From Pararhizobium sp. A13 (lineage in GTDB: Bacteria; Pseudomonadota; Alphaproteobacteria; Rhizobiales; Rhizobiaceae): a DNA stretch of 64,000 nt. A model generated the notes under the pieces. That model searched no databases. It saw only the letters and a list, made by a program, of their open reading frames with translations, and was not told the DNA's origin. This document shows positions 33,230 to 44,014 of this stretch, piece after piece. Where the stretch lies: contig NZ_CP149510.1 of the NCBI RefSeq assembly GCF_040126305.1, positions 597,001-661,000 on the forward strand. Reading direction: 5' to 3'. The stretch's first letter is position 1. Each line of letters starts with the position of its first letter. A program made the position numbers and the translations under genes.

Positions 33230-34657
33230 TTATGTCCGGCCGAATTCGTCGGCTAGCCGGACGGTATCGTCGTCCTTGAGATAGGAGCCGGTCTGCACCT
33301 CGATCAGTTCCAGCGGGATCTTGCCAGGATTGGTCAGCCGGTGCACGACGCCCTGCGGGATATAGACGGACTCATTTTCATGCAGCAGGCGGGTCTCGCC
33401 ATTGATGGTGATTTCCGCCGTGCCGCGCACGACGATCCAGTGTTCCGAACGATGATGATGCTTCTGCAGAGAGATCTTGCGCCCGGGCCTGACATGCAGC
33501 CGCTTCACCTCGAACCGTTCGCCGCTGAGCACCGAAGAGACGTCACCCCAGGGGCGATAGGAGGTCGGGTGTGTTTCCGTCAGCGGCCGCGTTTTGGCCG
33601 ACAGGGCAAGTTTCTTGACGATTTTGCCGACGTCCTGGCTGTCTTTGAGGTGTCCGACATACACGGCGTCTTCGCTGGCGATAACGGCGACATCCTCGAG
33701 CCCGTGTACGGCGAGATGAATATCCCGCGACAGGACGAGAGAGTTGCGGGTATTGCTCACCGAAGCATTTTCGCCAACAACATTGCCCTCGTCGTCCTTT
33801 TCGCCGATGGCCCAGACGGAGTCCCAGCTGCCAAGGTCGGACCAGCTGAAGGACGATGGGACGACCGCCGCATTGGGTGTGTTTTCAAAGACCGCATAGT
33901 CTACCGAAATATCCGGTGCCTGCGAGAAAGCAGCCTCGTCAAGGCGATCGAAATCGAGATCGTGCTTCGTGTCCTGGATCGCCCGCTGCGCCGCATCGTG
34001 CACGGCCGGTGCATAACGCAGGATTTCCGCCAGGAACTGGCCGACGGGCAGCATGAACATGCCGGAGTTCCAGAGGTACCGGCCGCTCGCCAGCAACTCC
34101 TCAGCGCGCTCGCGGTTCGGCTTCTCGACGAAGCGGGCGACTGTCCTCGCACCGGTCTCCAGCGCGGCGCCCGTTTCGATGTAACCGTAGCCGGTTGCGG
34201 GCTCGGTCGGCTCGATGCCGAACGTCACCAGTTTTCCAGCCTTCGCGGTATCGCGCGCAATGCGGATGCAATCGAAATAATGTTCGCCGGCATCGATCTC
34301 GTGATCCGAAGCCAGAACCTGCATGATCGCGTCATCGCCGTATTCACGCAGCACGACGAAGGCGGCGGCGGCAAGCGCCGGTGCGGTGTTGCGGGCAATC
34401 GGTTCCAGAAGGATGCTCGACAGCGGCGCCTCGAGCGCGCGAGCCTGCTCGGCAACGATGAAGCGGAACTCGGCATTGGTGACGACGACGGCCGGCGCGT
34501 ACCAATCCGGGTCTGCCACCCGCTGCAAGGTTTTCTGGAACAGCGAATGATCGCCAAGAAACTGGAGAAACTGCTTGGGCGCCGCCGAGCGCGACAGCGG
34601 CCACAGCCGCGTTCCCTTGCCGCCGGCCATGATGACCGGCACGATCTTCGAAGACAT
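33230..34657 (-). CDS. manC: Mannose-1-phosphate guanylyltransferase/mannose-6-phosphate isomerase (type II)
   Basis: 475 residues. The nucleotidyltransferase motif is VIMAGGKGTRLWPLSRSAAPKQFL at the N-terminus, FVEKPNRE lies mid-domain, and the C-terminal cupin has RPGRKISLQKHHHRSEHWIVV with isomerase His ligands, so both activities of the AlgA/ManC/NoeJ family are expected. It makes GDP-mannose for capsule, LPS or fucose synthesis. The ATG at 34655-34657 has AGAGG 6 bases upstream; the in-frame ATG two codons earlier is too close. It is a single-gene unit; noeJ is an alternative rhizobial name. Confidence 0.92.
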   Translation of the reverse strand: MSSKIVPVIMAGGKGTRLWPLSRSAAPKQFLQFLGDHSLFQKTLQRVADPDWYAPAVVVTNAEFRFIVAEQARALEAPLSSILLEPIARNTAPALAAAAFVVLREYGDDAIMQVLASDHEIDAGEHYFDCIRIARDTAKAGKLVTFGIEPTEPATGYGYIETGAALETGARTVARFVEKPNRERAEELLASGRYLWNSGMFMLPVGQFLAEILRYAPAVHDAAQRAIQDTKHDLDFDRLDEAAFSQAPDISVDYAVFENTPNAAVVPSSFSWSDLGSWDSVWAIGEKDDEGNVVGENASVSNTRNSLVLSRDIHLAVHGLEDVAVIASEDAVYVGHLKDSQDVGKIVKKLALSAKTRPLTETHPTSYRPWGDVSSVLSGERFEVKRLHVRPGRKISLQKHHHRSEHWIVVRGTAEITINGETRLLHENESVYIPQGVVHRLTNPGKIPLELIEVQTGSYLKDDDTVRLADEFGRT

Positions 34658-34753
34658 GCGCATCCTCTTGTCTCTTGTCTCTGGTCGGGCCATCCGCCCG
34701 AATATCAAAAACCGCCTGCGACGGGCGCAGCCTAACGGAAAACGAAGGTATGT

Positions 34754-34780
34754 AAATTCATTTCGCAGATGCGAGAATTT
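34754..34780. promoter_or_regulatory. Dyad upstream of manC
   Basis: TCGCA-GA-TGCGA (34763-34774) is flanked by AAATTC (34754-34759) and GAATTT (34775-34780), giving a nested inverted repeat about 100 bases before manC. It may be an operator. The rest of the 34658-34867 gap has only a short GGCCGG/CCGGCC hairpin (34808-34831). Confidence 0.35.
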
Positions 34781-34867
34781 ATGAAATCAAAGTGTTAACA
34801 CGGTGGCGGCCGGCCTGAAAAGACACCGGCCTTGTAGCATGTATGGTGAAAATCGAAACGGCAGGCA

Positions 34868-34892
34868 ATAAAAAACCCCGCCGGGGCGGGGT
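34868..34892 (-). terminator. Intrinsic terminator of the ATP synthase operon
   Basis: On the minus strand ACCCCG and CGGGGT pair around a 6-base loop and are followed by a run of at least six T. It lies 20 bases after the atpC stop. Confidence 0.85.
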
Positions 34893-34912
34893 TGGAAAGT
34901 CACTCGAAGCAA

Positions 34913-35320
34913 TCAGAAGGCAACGAGAATGCCATTCAGCTGGGTAAGCTCGCTCAGGAACGTCTCGACTCGTGTACGCTGCTCATCGCTGTGCGCGAGG
35001 TCCTCGAGTTCAACCTTGGCTGCCTCGATACGCCTTTCGATCAGGGTCCGATCAACTTCCTCGGCCGGCACGGCAGATTCGGCGAGCAGCGTGCAACCCG
35101 TCGGCACGATGTCGGCGAAGCCGCCGAACACGACGTAACGGCTGACCTTGCCGTCGGCGGCCTTCACCGTCACGACACCCGGCTTGATCGTCGTCATCGT
35201 CGGCGCATGATTGGCCATGACGGTCATCTCGCCTTCCGTTGCCGGAAGGACCACTTCGCTGACGCGCTCCGACAGCAGAAGACGTTCCGGAGAGACGAGT
35301 TCGAAATTGAAATCAGCCAT
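34913..35320 (-). CDS. atpC: ATP synthase F1 epsilon subunit
   Basis: 135 residues: MADFNFELVSPERLLLSERVSEVVLPATEGEMTVMANHAPTMT is the N-terminal beta-sandwich, followed by the two-helix C-terminal region with ERRIEAAKVELEDL. It is a central-stalk subunit coupling rotation and inhibiting hydrolysis. ATG 35318-35320 fits AAGAAG spacing better than the ATG two codons upstream. It is last in atpHAGDC. Confidence 0.95.
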   Translation of the reverse strand: MADFNFELVSPERLLLSERVSEVVLPATEGEMTVMANHAPTMTTIKPGVVTVKAADGKVSRYVVFGGFADIVPTGCTLLAESAVPAEEVDRTLIERRIEAAKVELEDLAHSDEQRTRVETFLSELTQLNGILVAF

Positions 35321-35412
35321 GATCATTCGCTTCTTTTGGAGCTACCGGCTCAAACCCGCCGGCAGAGAATTCCGTTCGGCGCAGCCGGATCTTGCCGGCC
35401 GCAGCGATTGAC

Positions 35413-35444
35413 GAACGGGGCGCGCCCATTCGGGCGCCCCGTTC
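35413..35444 (-). other. Strong hairpin in the atpD-atpC gap
   Basis: GAACGGGGCGC (35413-35423) pairs perfectly with GCGCCCCGTTC (35434-35444) around a 10-base loop. No T-run follows, so it is better explained as an RNA processing or stability element than as a full terminator. Confidence 0.65.
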
Positions 35445-35452
35445 GAAATTCA

Positions 35453-36997
<1,545 letters not shown>

Positions 36998-37882
36998 TTA
37001 GAGCGCTTCCGCGCCCGAAATGATTTCAATGAGTTCCTTGGTGATCTGAGCCTGGCGCTGACGGTTGTAGGAGAGTGTCAGCTTGTTGATCATTTCACCG
37101 GCATTGCGCGTGGCGTTGTCCATCGCGCTCATCTTGGCACCCATTTCACCGGCAACATTTTCGAGCAGAGCCCGGAAAACCTGCACCGAAATGTTGCGCG
37201 GAATGAGATCGCTGAGGATCTCGCCCGCGTCGGGCTCGTATTCGTAGATCGCAGCCGCGCCGGCCTCCGCCGAAGCCGACTCTGCCGGAACGGCAGAGGG
37301 GATCAGCTGGAGCGCAGAGGGAACCTGGCTGATGACCGACTTGAACTCCGAATAGAACAGCGTGCAGACATCGAACTCGTCCTTTTCGAACAGACCGATG
37401 ATCTTCTTGCCGATCTGGTCGGCGTTTTCGAAGCCGATCTTCTTGACTTCACGCAGGTCGACGCGGTCGATGATCAACGAGGCGAATTCGCGACGCAGGA
37501 TATCGAAGCCCTTCTTGCCGACGCAGATGATCTTCACCGTCTTGCCATCGGCAAGCAGCTTGCGCACGTGGTCACGGGCGTAGCGGGCGATCTGCGAGTT
37601 GAAGCCGCCGCAAAGACCGCGTTCCGCCGTGCAGACCACGAGCAGGTGCGTCTGGTCGCGGCCGTTGCCGGTCATCAGGCGCGGCGCGCTGTCGTCCGAA
37701 CCCACAGCCTGAGCGATGTTCGAGAGAACCGCGCTCATTCGCTGCGAATAAGGCCGGGCGGCCTCGGCCGCCTCCTGGGCACGCCGAAGCTTCGCCGCGG
37801 CGACCATTTTCATCGCCTTGGTGATCTTCTGCGTCGCCTTGACGGAGGCGATCCTGTTTTTCAGATCCTTAAGTGAAGGCAT
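36998..37882 (-). CDS. atpG: ATP synthase F1 gamma subunit
   Basis: 294 residues: [36 protein letters not shown] is the conserved N-terminal helix, and [36 protein letters not shown] C-terminal helix ends the rotor shaft (here [18 protein letters not shown]). It forms the central rotor inside the alpha3-beta3 ring. It lies between atpA and atpD with gaps under 30 bases. Confidence 0.96.
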   Translation of the reverse strand: MPSLKDLKNRIASVKATQKITKAMKMVAAAKLRRAQEAAEAARPYSQRMSAVLSNIAQAVGSDDSAPRLMTGNGRDQTHLLVVCTAERGLCGGFNSQIARYARDHVRKLLADGKTVKIICVGKKGFDILRREFASLIIDRVDLREVKKIGFENADQIGKKIIGLFEKDEFDVCTLFYSEFKSVISQVPSALQLIPSAVPAESASAEAGAAAIYEYEPDAGEILSDLIPRNISVQVFRALLENVAGEMGAKMSAMDNATRNAGEMINKLTLSYNRQRQAQITKELIEIISGAEAL

Positions 37883-37909
37883 CCGTTATCCGTCCTAAAT
37901 GGAACCCGA

Positions 37910-39438
37910 TCAGGCGAAGGATTTCGCGAACGTGTCGATGGCAGCCTTGAGCTTGCCCTTCACGTCATCGCTGATTGCCTTGTCCTTGCGGATAGCTTCA
38001 AGAATGTCCTTGCCTTCGGAACGCATGTACGACAGCAGACCCTGCTCAAACGCGCCAACCTTGTTGACGGCGATCTTGTCGAGGTAGCCGTTCACGCCAG
38101 CGAAGATGACCGCGACCTGCTCTTCCGTCTTCAGCGGCGAGAACTGCGGCTGCTTCAGGAGTTCGGTCAGGCGGGCACCGCGGTTCAGGAGGCGCTGCGT
38201 CGCAGCGTCGAGGTCCGAACCGAACTGGGCAAAGGCGGCCATTTCGCGATACTGGGCAAGTTCGCCCTTGATCGAGCCGGCAACCTGCTTCATCGCCTTA
38301 ACCTGAGCGGCCGAACCCACGCGGGAGACCGACAGACCGACGTTCACGGCCGGGCGGATGCCCTGGTAGAACAGGTCGGTTTCAAGGAAGATCTGGCCGT
38401 CGGTGATCGAGATCACGTTGGTCGGGATGAACGCCGAAACGTCGTTGCCCTGCGTTTCGATGACCGCAGAGCCGTCAGCGAACCAGCACCCTTTTCGTCC
38501 GACAGCTTTGCAGCGCGCTCGAGAAGGCGGGAGTGCAGGTAGAAAACGTCGCCCGGGTAAGCTTCGCGGCCCGGCGGGCGGCGCAGCAGCAGCGACATCT
38601 GGCGATAGGAAACGGCCTGCTTGGACAGGTCGTCATAGCCGATGAGAGCGTGCATGCCGTTGTCGCGGAAGTATTCGCCCATGGCGCAACCGGCGAACGG
38701 TGCAAGGTACTGCATCGGCGCCGGATCGGAAGCCGTCGCAGCGACGATGATCGAGTACTTCAGCGCGCCGCGCTCTTCGAGCACCTTGACGAACTGCGCA
38801 ACGGTCGAGCGCTTCTGGCCGATAGCGACGTAGACGCAGTACAGCTTTTCGCTGTCCGGACCGTTGTCGTGGATGGCCTTCTGGTTCAGAATCGTGTCGA
38901 GGATGATCGCCGTCTTGCCAGTCTGGCGGTCGCCGATGACGAGCTCGCGCTGGCCGCGGCCGACCGGGATCAGAGCGTCGATGGCCTTGAGGCCGGTCGA
39001 CATCGGCTCATGAACCGACTTGCGCGGGATGATGCCCGGAGCCTTGACGTCAACGCGCGAGCGCTGCTTGGCATTGATCGGGCCCTTCCCGTCGATCGGG
39101 TTGCCGAGCGCGTCGACGACGCGGCCGAGCAATTCCGGACCAACCGGCACGTCAACGATGGCGCCGGTCCGCTTAACGGTGTCGCCTTCCTTGATTTCAC
39201 GGTCGGCGCCGAAAATAACGACACCGACGTTGTCGGCTTCGAGGTTCAGCGCCATGCCGCGAATTCCACCCGGGAATTCAACCATCTCGCCAGCCTGGAC
39301 GTTGTCCAGACCGTAGACGCGGGCAATACCGTCACCGACGGAGAGCACCTGACCGACTTCGGAGACTACCGCCTCCTGGCCGAAGTTTTTGATTTGATCT
39401 TTCAGAATTGCGGAAATTTCCGCGGCGCGGATATCCAT
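37910..39438 (-). pseudogene. atpA: atpA, ATP synthase F1 alpha subunit, frame broken by an apparent 1-base deletion
   Basis: The N-terminal two-thirds read from [20 protein letters not shown] through Walker [15 protein letters not shown] and [43 protein letters not shown] to GSLTAL. There the family continues PVIETQ, but this frame goes to RSSKRR. The next frame resumes with [26 protein letters not shown] and runs to the normal end at 37910. One missing C near 38464-38467 explains it; repaired, the protein is about 509 residues. Since AtpA is needed for a working F1 and every other atp gene is intact, a sequencing or assembly error is the best explanation. Confidence 0.9.
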
Positions 39439-40004
39439 CAGCCGACCTCTTTCAGTGCAAGCTTAAGGCTCGAGAGCTTTGTGCGAAGGGAAGTGTCAAT
39501 CTGGCGGGACCCGACCTTGACGATCAAACCACCGAGAATAGACGGATCGACGGTGACGTTGACCGCCACGTCTTTGCCGGTGACGCCCTTGAGCGCCGCC
39601 TTCAATTCAGTTTGCTGCGCTGCCGTCAGCGCATGGGCCGAAGTCACTTCAGCGGCAACCTCGCCCCGATGACGGGCGGCAGTTTCGCGATACGACTTGA
39701 CGATGCCGGGAACCGCGAACAGGCGGCGATTGCGTGCAACAACTTTCAGGAAGTTGCCGACCAGACCCGCGATGCCGGCCTTCGCGACGATCGCGGAAAT
39801 GGCCTTGAACTGGTCGTCGGCGGAAAAGACCGGGCTGACAATGAGACGCTTCAGATCGGCACTGTCATCGATCATGCGCTGGAACGTATCCAGATCAGAC
39901 CCGACGCTCTCCACCGATCCCGCTTCCAGCGCGAGATCGAAAAGCGAAGACGCGTACCTTTCTGCAACACCGGAAATAAGCTGGGATGTGTCTGCCACGG
40001 GCAC
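39438..40004 (-). CDS. atpH: ATP synthase F1 delta subunit
   Basis: 188 residues from GTG (40002-40004): [29 protein letters not shown] matches rhizobial AtpH N-termini, and C-terminal [29 protein letters not shown] is the family signature. AGAGAAG stands 3 bases upstream of the GTG. It is the peripheral-stalk connector on top of F1. The stop overlaps the atpA ATG as TGATG, so the two are translationally coupled. The F0 genes are not here, as is usual in rhizobia. Confidence 0.95.
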   Translation of the reverse strand: MPVADTSQLISGVAERYASSLFDLALEAGSVESVGSDLDTFQRMIDDSADLKRLIVSPVFSADDQFKAISAIVAKAGIAGLVGNFLKVVARNRRLFAVPGIVKSYRETAARHRGEVAAEVTSAHALTAAQQTELKAALKGVTGKDVAVNVTVDPSILGGLIVKVGSRQIDTSLRTKLSSLKLALKEVG

Positions 40005-40196
40005 AAGCTTCTCTGATTTTAATCCAAGGGCGATGTCTGCGGAGAACCGTAAACCCAACACCTTGAATTTGTTGCTATATTTTAAAGGATGCACAGGCCG
40101 GGCGGCCTGCTTCCCCCACAAGTCGCGGTTCGTCTAGCATAGGATATCTGGACTCGCAACACGCGAAGAGCACGAATGCGCGATAAGTCTGCATCC

Positions 40197-40218
40197 TTTT
40201 GGCCAAATTTTGCCAAAA
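40197..40218. promoter_or_regulatory. 7-bp inverted repeat upstream of the atp operon
   Basis: TTTTGGC (40197-40203) and GCCAAAA (40212-40218) are perfect arms around 8 bases. It sits in the 262-base gap between the atp operon and a small membrane protein gene, both minus strand, and could be the promoter region or the 3' end of the latter gene. A CAGGCCGGGCGGCCTG hairpin lies near 40093. Confidence 0.35.
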
Positions 40219-40266
40219 ATTGGGTATGAGCTGACGACGTCTCCCTGTGCCCGCGCCAAAACGCCC

Positions 40267-40653
40267 TCAGGTGAGGCCGAAGACATAGGCCAGGGGTAAA
40301 GCCGCAAGTACGATCTGAACAATCAGGAACAGCCAGTTCACAACCGTATTGCCGCTATCCGACAGCATCGAGAGGATGCGGCCGAAGGCGGCGAGCGCGA
40401 AGGCGGCACCGAGCGCCAGATAGACCATCGGCTGGGCGAGAAGGAGGGCTGCGATGCCAAGCCCGAGATGAAAGCCGCCCATGGTCGAGCGCGCCTCGGC
40501 ATAACCACCCCGCCGGCCTTCGCGCAGATCAATGCCCACAGCACGAAAGGCGACGCCCGGGACAAAGAGAAACAGAAGCCCGATCAAAGCGGTGACGACG
40601 GCCGCACAGAACGCCAGGAATTCTCCCGTCTCCGTCGGAATGTAGAACTCCAT
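40267..40653 (-). CDS. Small four-helix membrane protein (DUF4345-like)
   Basis: 128 residues with helices at FLAFCAAVVTALIGLLFLFV, GGFHLGLGIAALLLAQPMVYLALG, AAFALAAFGRILSML and VVNWLFLIVQIVLAALPLAYVFG. The layout resembles DUF4345 proteins, whose role is unknown. The ATG at 40651-40653 has GGGGG 6 bases upstream; an in-frame ATG eleven codons earlier is less supported. No operon partner is evident. Confidence 0.72.
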   Translation of the reverse strand: MEFYIPTETGEFLAFCAAVVTALIGLLFLFVPGVAFRAVGIDLREGRRGGYAEARSTMGGFHLGLGIAALLLAQPMVYLALGAAFALAAFGRILSMLSDSGNTVVNWLFLIVQIVLAALPLAYVFGLT

Positions 40654-40795
40654 GGCATGCCCCCGCTTCAGCCTGATTTCCCTCATCTAACCCAAGTGCG
40701 TATGAAAGGGAATCAGCAGACAAGCGAAATTCGACGACGCCTCGCACACCTTTCGAACGCTTGGCTGAACTGCCAAGTTAGGTCGGCACCCATTC

Positions 40796-40940
40796 TCCTC
40801 CGTCATCCCTGTGCCTGTCACATGGATCCCGCCGCGCGTCGAGAAGACTTTTGTCTCCGACGGCAGAGAGTCTTCAGCGCCGCAGACGCGGCGCTGCTGG
40901 ATCCCCGAACTCGCTGCGCTCGCCCGAGGATGACGGAGGA
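40796..40940. mobile_element. 145-bp MITE-like element with perfect 13-bp terminal inverted repeats
   Basis: TCCTCCGTCATCC (40796-40808) is exactly mirrored by GGATGACGGAGGA (40928-40940). The inside has GGATCC near both ends and a GCGCCGCAGACGCGGCGC-like central hairpin, but no open frame. It matches the layout of short non-coding intergenic elements common in rhizobial genomes and lies between priA and the small membrane protein gene. Confidence 0.7.
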
Positions 40941-40980
40941 TTTACCAGCGGCAAGAGAGGAAGAACGGCCTGCTGCCACC

Positions 40981-43185
40981 TCACAGAAAACTCTGCGGAT
41001 CGATGTCGAGCTGGACGCTGACCGAGCCGCGCACCTTTGGTCCGCTGGCGAGCATGGTCTTCACGAACGCCTGCATGTCGCTGTTGCGGCGGCCGTGCAC
41101 CAGAAGGCGGAAGCGATGGCGGCCGCGGATGAGCGCAAGCGGCGCTTCGGCGGGCCCGAGAATACTGATGCCGCTGACGCGGGGTGCGGCCTGCCGCAGA
41201 CCGCGCGCATGGCCTTCGGCATCAGCGCGGGTGTCCGCCGAAACGATAACGGAGGCCAGCCGTCCGAACGGCGGCAAGAGCGCCTTCTCGCGCTCGTTGA
41301 TCTCGCGCTCGTAAAAGGCCTCCGAATCGCCGGAGACGATTGCCTGCATCACCGGATGCTGCGGCTGGTAGGTCTGCAGCAGACCGAGCGACTTCAGACC
41401 CGTGCGCCCTGCCCGGCCCGTGACCTGGCTCAAGAGCTGGAACGTTCGCTCAGCCGCCCGCGGATCCCCATTGGCAAGACCGATATCGGCATCGACGATG
41501 CCGACGAAGGTCATCATCGGAAAATTATGCCCCTTGGCGACAAGCTGCGTGCCGACGACGATATCCGCCTCACCGCGGGCAATGGCGTCCAGTTCCAGCC
41601 TGAGCCGCTTGACCCCCATCAGGTCGGAGGAGAGCACGATGGTACGGGCGTCGGGAAAATGCCGGTCGACCTCTTCGGCGATGCGTTCGACGCCGGGACC
41701 GCAGGCAACCAGATGATCGAACGTGCCGCATTCGGGGCACGCTTCCGGCGTCCTTTCCGAATAACCGCAGTGATGGCACTGGATCTGACCGCGGAACCGG
41801 TGCTCGACCAGCCAGCTCGAACAATCCGGGCACTGGAAGCGATGGCCGCAAACGCGGCAGAGCGTCAGCGGCGCATAACCGCGGCGATTGAGGAACAGCA
41901 GTGCCTGTTCGCCGCGCCCGACGGCCTTGCCGATCTGGTTGAGCAGCACCGGCGACAGGAAGCCGCCGCGCGCCGGCGGATGCCGGCGCATATCGACCAC
42001 GCCGAGATCGGGGAGCGCCGCATCACCAAAACGCGTCGGCAAATGGATCGGCCTGTAGCGGCCGAGATCGCCGTTCACCCGACTCTCGACCGAAGGTGTC
42101 GCCGAGACCAGCACGATCGGAAAATCGCCGATACGGGCACGCACAACCGCCATGTCGCGCGCATTGTAGAAGACGCGGTCTTCTTGCTTGTAGGCCGGGT
42201 CATGTTCCTCATCGACAACGATCAGGCCGAGATTCTCGAATGGCAGGAAAAGCGCGGAGCGGGCTCCGGCGACGACACGCACGCCACCCTCCGTCACCTG
42301 CCGCCAGACTTTTTCACGGGTGCGCGGGGCAAGGTCGGAATGCCATTCGGCCGGTTTCGAGCCGAAGCGATCCTGGAATCGCTCGAGGAAGCTCGCCGTC
42401 AGCGCGATTTCCGGCAAAAGGATCAGCACCTGCTTGCCGGCTTTCAGCGTCGCGGCGATCGCCTCGAAATAGACCTCGGTCTTGCCGGAGCCGGTGATGC
42501 CGTCGATCAGCGAGACGGAGAAGCCCCCGGTTTCGACACTCTCCAGCAGGTCCTGTGCCGCCTGTTTCTGCGGTCCTTCGAGGCGATGCTCGACATAGTC
42601 CGGATCGGGCGCTGCCACCACCGGCGGCGGCGCCATGAAGACGGTTTCGAACACGCCCTGCGCCACGAGCCCGTCGATGACGCTCGAAGACGTGCCGGCC
42701 GCATGCGCCAAGCCCGATCGCGTCCAGGCAAACCCGTTGTCGGCGGCAGCGATCACCCGCTCGCGCGCCAACGTCATGCGCTCGGGCCGGGTATCAGTGA
42801 GCCGTAGCCCCTCGACCATCGGCTCGGGATCGAAGGCGGCGGGCGCGCGCAGCGCCATGCGGGCGACGAGGCCGGGTGGCGAGACGGTGTAAGCGGCGAC
42901 CCAGTCGAGGAAGGCGCGCATGTCTTTCGCCAGCGGTGGGCAATCGAAGACCTGGGTGATGGCCTTGAGCTTCTTCGGATCGATGCCGTCATCCTCAACG
43001 CCGTCCCAGACCACGCCCATCACCTGGCGGGGTCCGAGCGGCACCTGCACGATCGACCCGGGTTCGACGGCCATTCCTTCCTGCACGGCATAGGAATAGG
43101 CTTTCGGGGCGGGCATCGGCACCAGAACGGGCACGACCCTGCGGGCAAACAGGCCGTCAAACAAATCGGTCGAATCTTCGGTCAT
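40981..43185 (-). CDS. priA: PriA, primosomal replication-restart helicase
   Basis: 734 residues. The 3'-DNA-binding domain is N-terminal (VVPVLVPMPAPKAYSY); Walker A is GITGSGKTEVYFEAI; the DEAH-type box is IVVDEEHDPAYKQ; two zinc-binding Cys clusters lie in CRVCGHRFQCPDCSSW and CHHCGYSERTPEACPECG; and the C-terminal helicase motifs are VGTQLVAKGHNFP and QVTGRAGR. It reloads the replisome at stalled forks. It is a single gene, divergent from tal. Confidence 0.95.
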   Translation of the reverse strand: MTEDSTDLFDGLFARRVVPVLVPMPAPKAYSYAVQEGMAVEPGSIVQVPLGPRQVMGVVWDGVEDDGIDPKKLKAITQVFDCPPLAKDMRAFLDWVAAYTVSPPGLVARMALRAPAAFDPEPMVEGLRLTDTRPERMTLARERVIAAADNGFAWTRSGLAHAAGTSSSVIDGLVAQGVFETVFMAPPPVVAAPDPDYVEHRLEGPQKQAAQDLLESVETGGFSVSLIDGITGSGKTEVYFEAIAATLKAGKQVLILLPEIALTASFLERFQDRFGSKPAEWHSDLAPRTREKVWRQVTEGGVRVVAGARSALFLPFENLGLIVVDEEHDPAYKQEDRVFYNARDMAVVRARIGDFPIVLVSATPSVESRVNGDLGRYRPIHLPTRFGDAALPDLGVVDMRRHPPARGGFLSPVLLNQIGKAVGRGEQALLFLNRRGYAPLTLCRVCGHRFQCPDCSSWLVEHRFRGQIQCHHCGYSERTPEACPECGTFDHLVACGPGVERIAEEVDRHFPDARTIVLSSDLMGVKRLRLELDAIARGEADIVVGTQLVAKGHNFPMMTFVGIVDADIGLANGDPRAAERTFQLLSQVTGRAGRTGLKSLGLLQTYQPQHPVMQAIVSGDSEAFYEREINEREKALLPPFGRLASVIVSADTRADAEGHARGLRQAAPRVSGISILGPAEAPLALIRGRHRFRLLVHGRRNSDMQAFVKTMLASGPKVRGSVSVQLDIDPQSFL

Positions 43186-43267
43186 CGGCCGTGACCTTGC
43201 CTTCGGATTGCGTTAAAGAAAACCCCCGAAACAACAAAGCAGCCCGTGTGTCCCAAGGGAGAATCCC

Positions 43268-43921
43268 ATGAAATTTTTTGTCGATACAGCCGATGTGAAT
43301 GAAATCCGGGAGTTGAACGACCTCGGACTCGTCGACGGCGTGACGACCAATCCGTCGCTGATCCTGAAGTCCGGCCGCAACATCCTCGAAGTGACGAAGG
43401 AAATCTGCGGCATCGTCGAAGGCCCGGTTTCGGCCGAGGTCGCGGCGACCGATTACGAATCGATCATGAAGGAAGCGGCTGTCATTTCGAAGATCGCCGA
43501 CAACATCTGCATCAAGGTGCCGCTGACGCTCGACGGCCTCAAGGCCTGCAAGAACCTGTCCTCCGACGGACACCTGACCAACGTGACGCTGTGCTTCTCG
43601 GCCAACCAGGCGCTGCTCGCCGCCAAGGCGGGCGCGACCTTCGTATCGCCCTTCGTCGGCCGTCTCGACGACATCGCCTTCGACGGCATGGACCTGATCC
43701 GCGAAATCCGCCAGATCTTCGACAATTACGGCTACGAGACCGAAATCCTCGCCGCCTCGATCCGTACCGTCAACCACGTCAAGGAAGCAGCCCTGATCGG
43801 CGCCGACGTCATCACGGCGCCGCCGGCAACGCTGAAGGCCCTCGTCAAGCACCCGCTGACCGACAAGGGCCTCGAAACCTTCCTCGCCGACTGGGCCAAG
43901 ACCGGCCAGAAGATCGCCTGA
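43268..43921 (+). CDS. tal: Transaldolase/fructose-6-phosphate aldolase (small form)
   Basis: 217 residues, the short TalC/FsaA type. [32 protein letters not shown] opens the barrel, NICIKVPLT carries the Schiff-base Lys, and [33 protein letters not shown] is conserved. It interconverts fructose-6-phosphate with sedoheptulose or splits it; which of the two cannot be told from sequence alone. AAGGGAGA precedes the ATG. An intrinsic terminator follows. Confidence 0.93.
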   Translation: MKFFVDTADVNEIRELNDLGLVDGVTTNPSLILKSGRNILEVTKEICGIVEGPVSAEVAATDYESIMKEAAVISKIADNICIKVPLTLDGLKACKNLSSDGHLTNVTLCFSANQALLAAKAGATFVSPFVGRLDDIAFDGMDLIREIRQIFDNYGYETEILAASIRTVNHVKEAALIGADVITAPPATLKALVKHPLTDKGLETFLADWAKTGQKIA

Positions 43922-43947
43922 TTATTTTTGGGCATGAATTGAGATGG

Positions 43948-43977
43948 AAGCCTCGCGAGACAATCGCGGGGCTTTTT
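43948..43977 (+). terminator. Intrinsic terminator of tal
   Basis: AAGCCTCGCGA (43948-43958) pairs with TCGCGGGGCTT (43964-43974), with one T-G wobble and a GACAA loop, then a T-run. Confidence 0.85.
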
Positions 43978-44014
43978 GCTTGGACAGCCGTCAGGCGGCT
44001 GCAGGCGGGAAGCG

